In this document: positions 62,377-64,000 of the stretch, one piece after another
How positions within the stretch are numbered: position 1 is the stretch's first letter
How the letters are laid out: every line of letters starts with the position of its first letter
From: Symbiodinium sp. CCMP2592
Lineage: Eukaryota > Sar > Dinophyceae > Suessiales > Symbiodiniaceae
Length of the DNA stretch: 64,000 nt
Assembly (NCBI GenBank): GCA_905221615.1
Contig: CAJNDT010003068.1
Location: forward strand, 319,265 to 383,264
Direction of reading: 5' to 3'
The notes under the pieces: model-generated
Databases searched by the model: none
What the model was told of the DNA's origin: nothing
The model's input: only the letters and a program-made list of their open reading frames with translations
Position numbers and translations under genes: made by a program

Positions 62377-62719
62377 AGCCCAAAATCATAGAACATCTTA
62401 AGCCTTATGCCCTTCAAATATCTTGAGCCTTATACACTAAACCCTAACTTCTGTTGTCCCTACTGGAGGCTGAATTCCGAACTCTACCTGCAGCATCTGT
62501 CCTGCAGACAATATACTGTAAACCGAAACCCGCAAAAAGCAACCCTGCCAATACCTTTAAGCCATGCAACTCAAAAACCCCAGGCCCAATATAATCCCCA
62601 GGAAACCTGAACCTTTCTAATCCGTAACTCCTGGAACGCAAAACCCGAACACCTAAAAACCCCAGAACAGCCTAAACCCTAAACCCTTAACTCCTCGGAC
62701 CTTGCCTGACCCCCCCCCC

Positions 62720-63160
62720 CTCAAAAAAAAATAGGTAAAATAATGGCCCAACACCTACAAAAGGCCATTATTCTACACACTTGTGGGGTCGGTCCTGTTA
62801 TAGTCGTTACTTTAGGGCCGAAGTATATACTAGTTGGGTACATGGACCCTTAAGGTAGATTCCTTCAAACACCGTGCCTGTACTCCATGCCGAGCTCAGG
62901 GCCATTGTTAGTTGGAGGAAATCGCACTGCAAAACCCCAAGGGTCCAAGTACCTGATAATCATATACTCTCCAGAATCCTAACCTACATAACTACTACCC
63001 TAAAACCGAGTACCTGATTATTGGGTCCTCTGGACCCTTGGGGAAAGGGTTGAGTGGTTTAGGGTTTAAGGGTTTAGGGTTCAGGAATTAGCACGGGCAG
63101 AATGTGCAGGAGGCTTAAGGTTTCAAGTCTGATGGATGGGGTTTGGGATTTGTAGGTTTG
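62720..63160. other. Hairpin fragments and telomere-like sequence
   Basis: A family J-like element (GTAAAATAATGGCCCAACAC to GGCCATTATTCTACACAC, about 62732-62798), a family I-like piece near 62830-62860, a pair ATCCTAACCTACATAACTAC as at 42686, and TTTAGGG runs. No gene seen. Confidence 0.4.
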
Positions 63161-63164
63161 GGGT

Positions 63165-63600
63165 TTAGGGTTGCAGATTCGGTTTTCGCTTTAGGATTTC
63201 GAGGGTTGAGGACAGAGGGTCAAACTGACTATGATGACTATGATAGTTTTCTAGTGCTGATGCTGGTAAGGCGCTGAGTGCAGACTGCGATGGCCAAGCA
63301 GTGATGCTCTCGTTTTGTTGCGAATAGATGCTGCGGTTTGAACCGGCACACTGCATCTTGCAAAGCCCTACAACTCCAAGTATGCAAATAATCAGCACCT
63401 ATGTTATGGTCTATAGAGTCTAAAGACTATATAGACAATACCTAATTTGAGCTGGCATAGCCTTGTATCTGCGGTGGTCCCATTGGCCCGGGAGCATTGC
63501 CGCACGACAGATGGACTTAAGACCCGATTAAGTCATCTAATTACAAAAGCCAAATCGGGCTTAGGGATCCTTCGAGGGTTCGTTGTAAAGCAACCCACAT
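63165..63600. other. Unique-looking sequence, no supported gene
   Basis: A minus-strand frame (63165-63398) and a plus-strand frame (63447-63647) are open; the latter runs into hairpin M. Neither has convincing support. Confidence 0.25.
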
Positions 63601-63614
63601 GGGTACTCTTACAT

Positions 63615-63742
63615 AGGGCCCCCAAAAAGCACAAAAGCAAAAATTAGGATAGGGATATCCCATACAAACCCCCTTATAAAGAAGCCCAAAAAGGTAGGGA
63701 TATCCCTATCAAATGCTTATGCTTATGTGCTTGTTGGGTCCC
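63615..63742. mobile_element. Foldback hairpin, family M
   Basis: AGGGCCCCCAAAAAGCACAA and TTATGTGCTTGTTGGGTCCC ends; AGGATAGGGATATCCC and GGTAGGGATATCCC inside. Closely similar to 44529-44670. Confidence 0.72.
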
Positions 63743-63914
63743 TAATTACATTCCCGCAAGGTCTAGGTCAAGCAGCGGTCCTTTTCTCAGCAGTCTCCAT
63801 TCTGCATTGCTGCTCCGGGGAAGCTCTGCAAAACTCCAACTCAAAGGCTTCTCGCTAAGGATTTCGGGCTTTGAGAGTCGAGGTTAAGAATACCCATGAG
63901 CCTGGCAAGAGAAA

Positions 63915-64000
63915 CCGTTTAATATAGGGACCTATACCATACTATTTTTTTAAAGGGGGGGGGTCCTTATTATTCATGGGGTCCCAAAACCCTATTCTAA
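63915..64000. mobile_element. Foldback hairpin, family D, cut by window end
   Basis: TTTAATATAGGGACCTATAC and GGGGTCCCAAAACCCTATTC match the family D pattern; the right arm runs off the window. Confidence 0.5.

Overview
Organism. This is eukaryotic nuclear DNA of very low apparent coding density. The heptamer TTTAGGG/CCCTAAA, a telomere-type repeat of plants, dinoflagellates, chromerids, coccidia and some other algae, is scattered through almost every kilobase rather than confined to an end. With the large load of hairpin elements, the satellites and a protist-type DNA-virus relic, I lean towards an alveolate, dinoflagellate-like protist. A syndinian or another alga cannot be excluded. No dinoflagellate spliced leader, rRNA or tRNA was recognised.

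Layout. 1-9.5 kb: many short plus-strand coding-like segments between telomere-like heptamers and foldback hairpins. 9.5-15.5 kb: a block of tandem repeats, namely a 97-bp satellite, GAT and CATA/TA microsatellites, a CCCTAGG/CCTAAGG 14-mer array, a 10-bp GTAGAAAAAG array, a 124-bp satellite and ACTCTATT repeats. 15.5-25 kb: more short coding-like segments, hairpins and a long CT tract. 25.1-28.3 kb: an AT-rich island without telomere-like heptamers. It holds frameshifted remains of a Polinton-like virus or virophage-type element, recognised by a packaging ATPase with decayed Walker A, Walker B and C-terminal motifs, with further broken genes on both strands. 29.8-30.8 kb: the one clear intact long reading frame, 341 codons on the minus strand, a predicted membrane protein. 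32-34.4 kb: good plus-strand coding segments. 34.7-37.1 kb: a minisatellite block framed by a GTCATTTGTGACTCCC motif. 37-64 kb: hairpins, microsatellites and short coding-like segments.

How it fits together. The most unusual feature is a set of at least 12 families of roughly 90-190 bp near-perfect inverted repeats. They have short direct repeats of 3-5 bp, once 11 bp, at their edges. At several loci, removing one hairpin plus one copy of the direct repeat rejoins two coding-like segments in one frame although the removed length is usually not a multiple of three. That is how introner-type mobile introns would look. A second, weaker pattern is single TAA, TAG or TGA codons sitting in frame between coding-like stretches, which hints at stop-codon reassignment or short introns. 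Coding calls other than the 341-codon frame and the viral relic are tentative: reading frames were judged by eye, and a 40-codon open run in six frames is common by chance.
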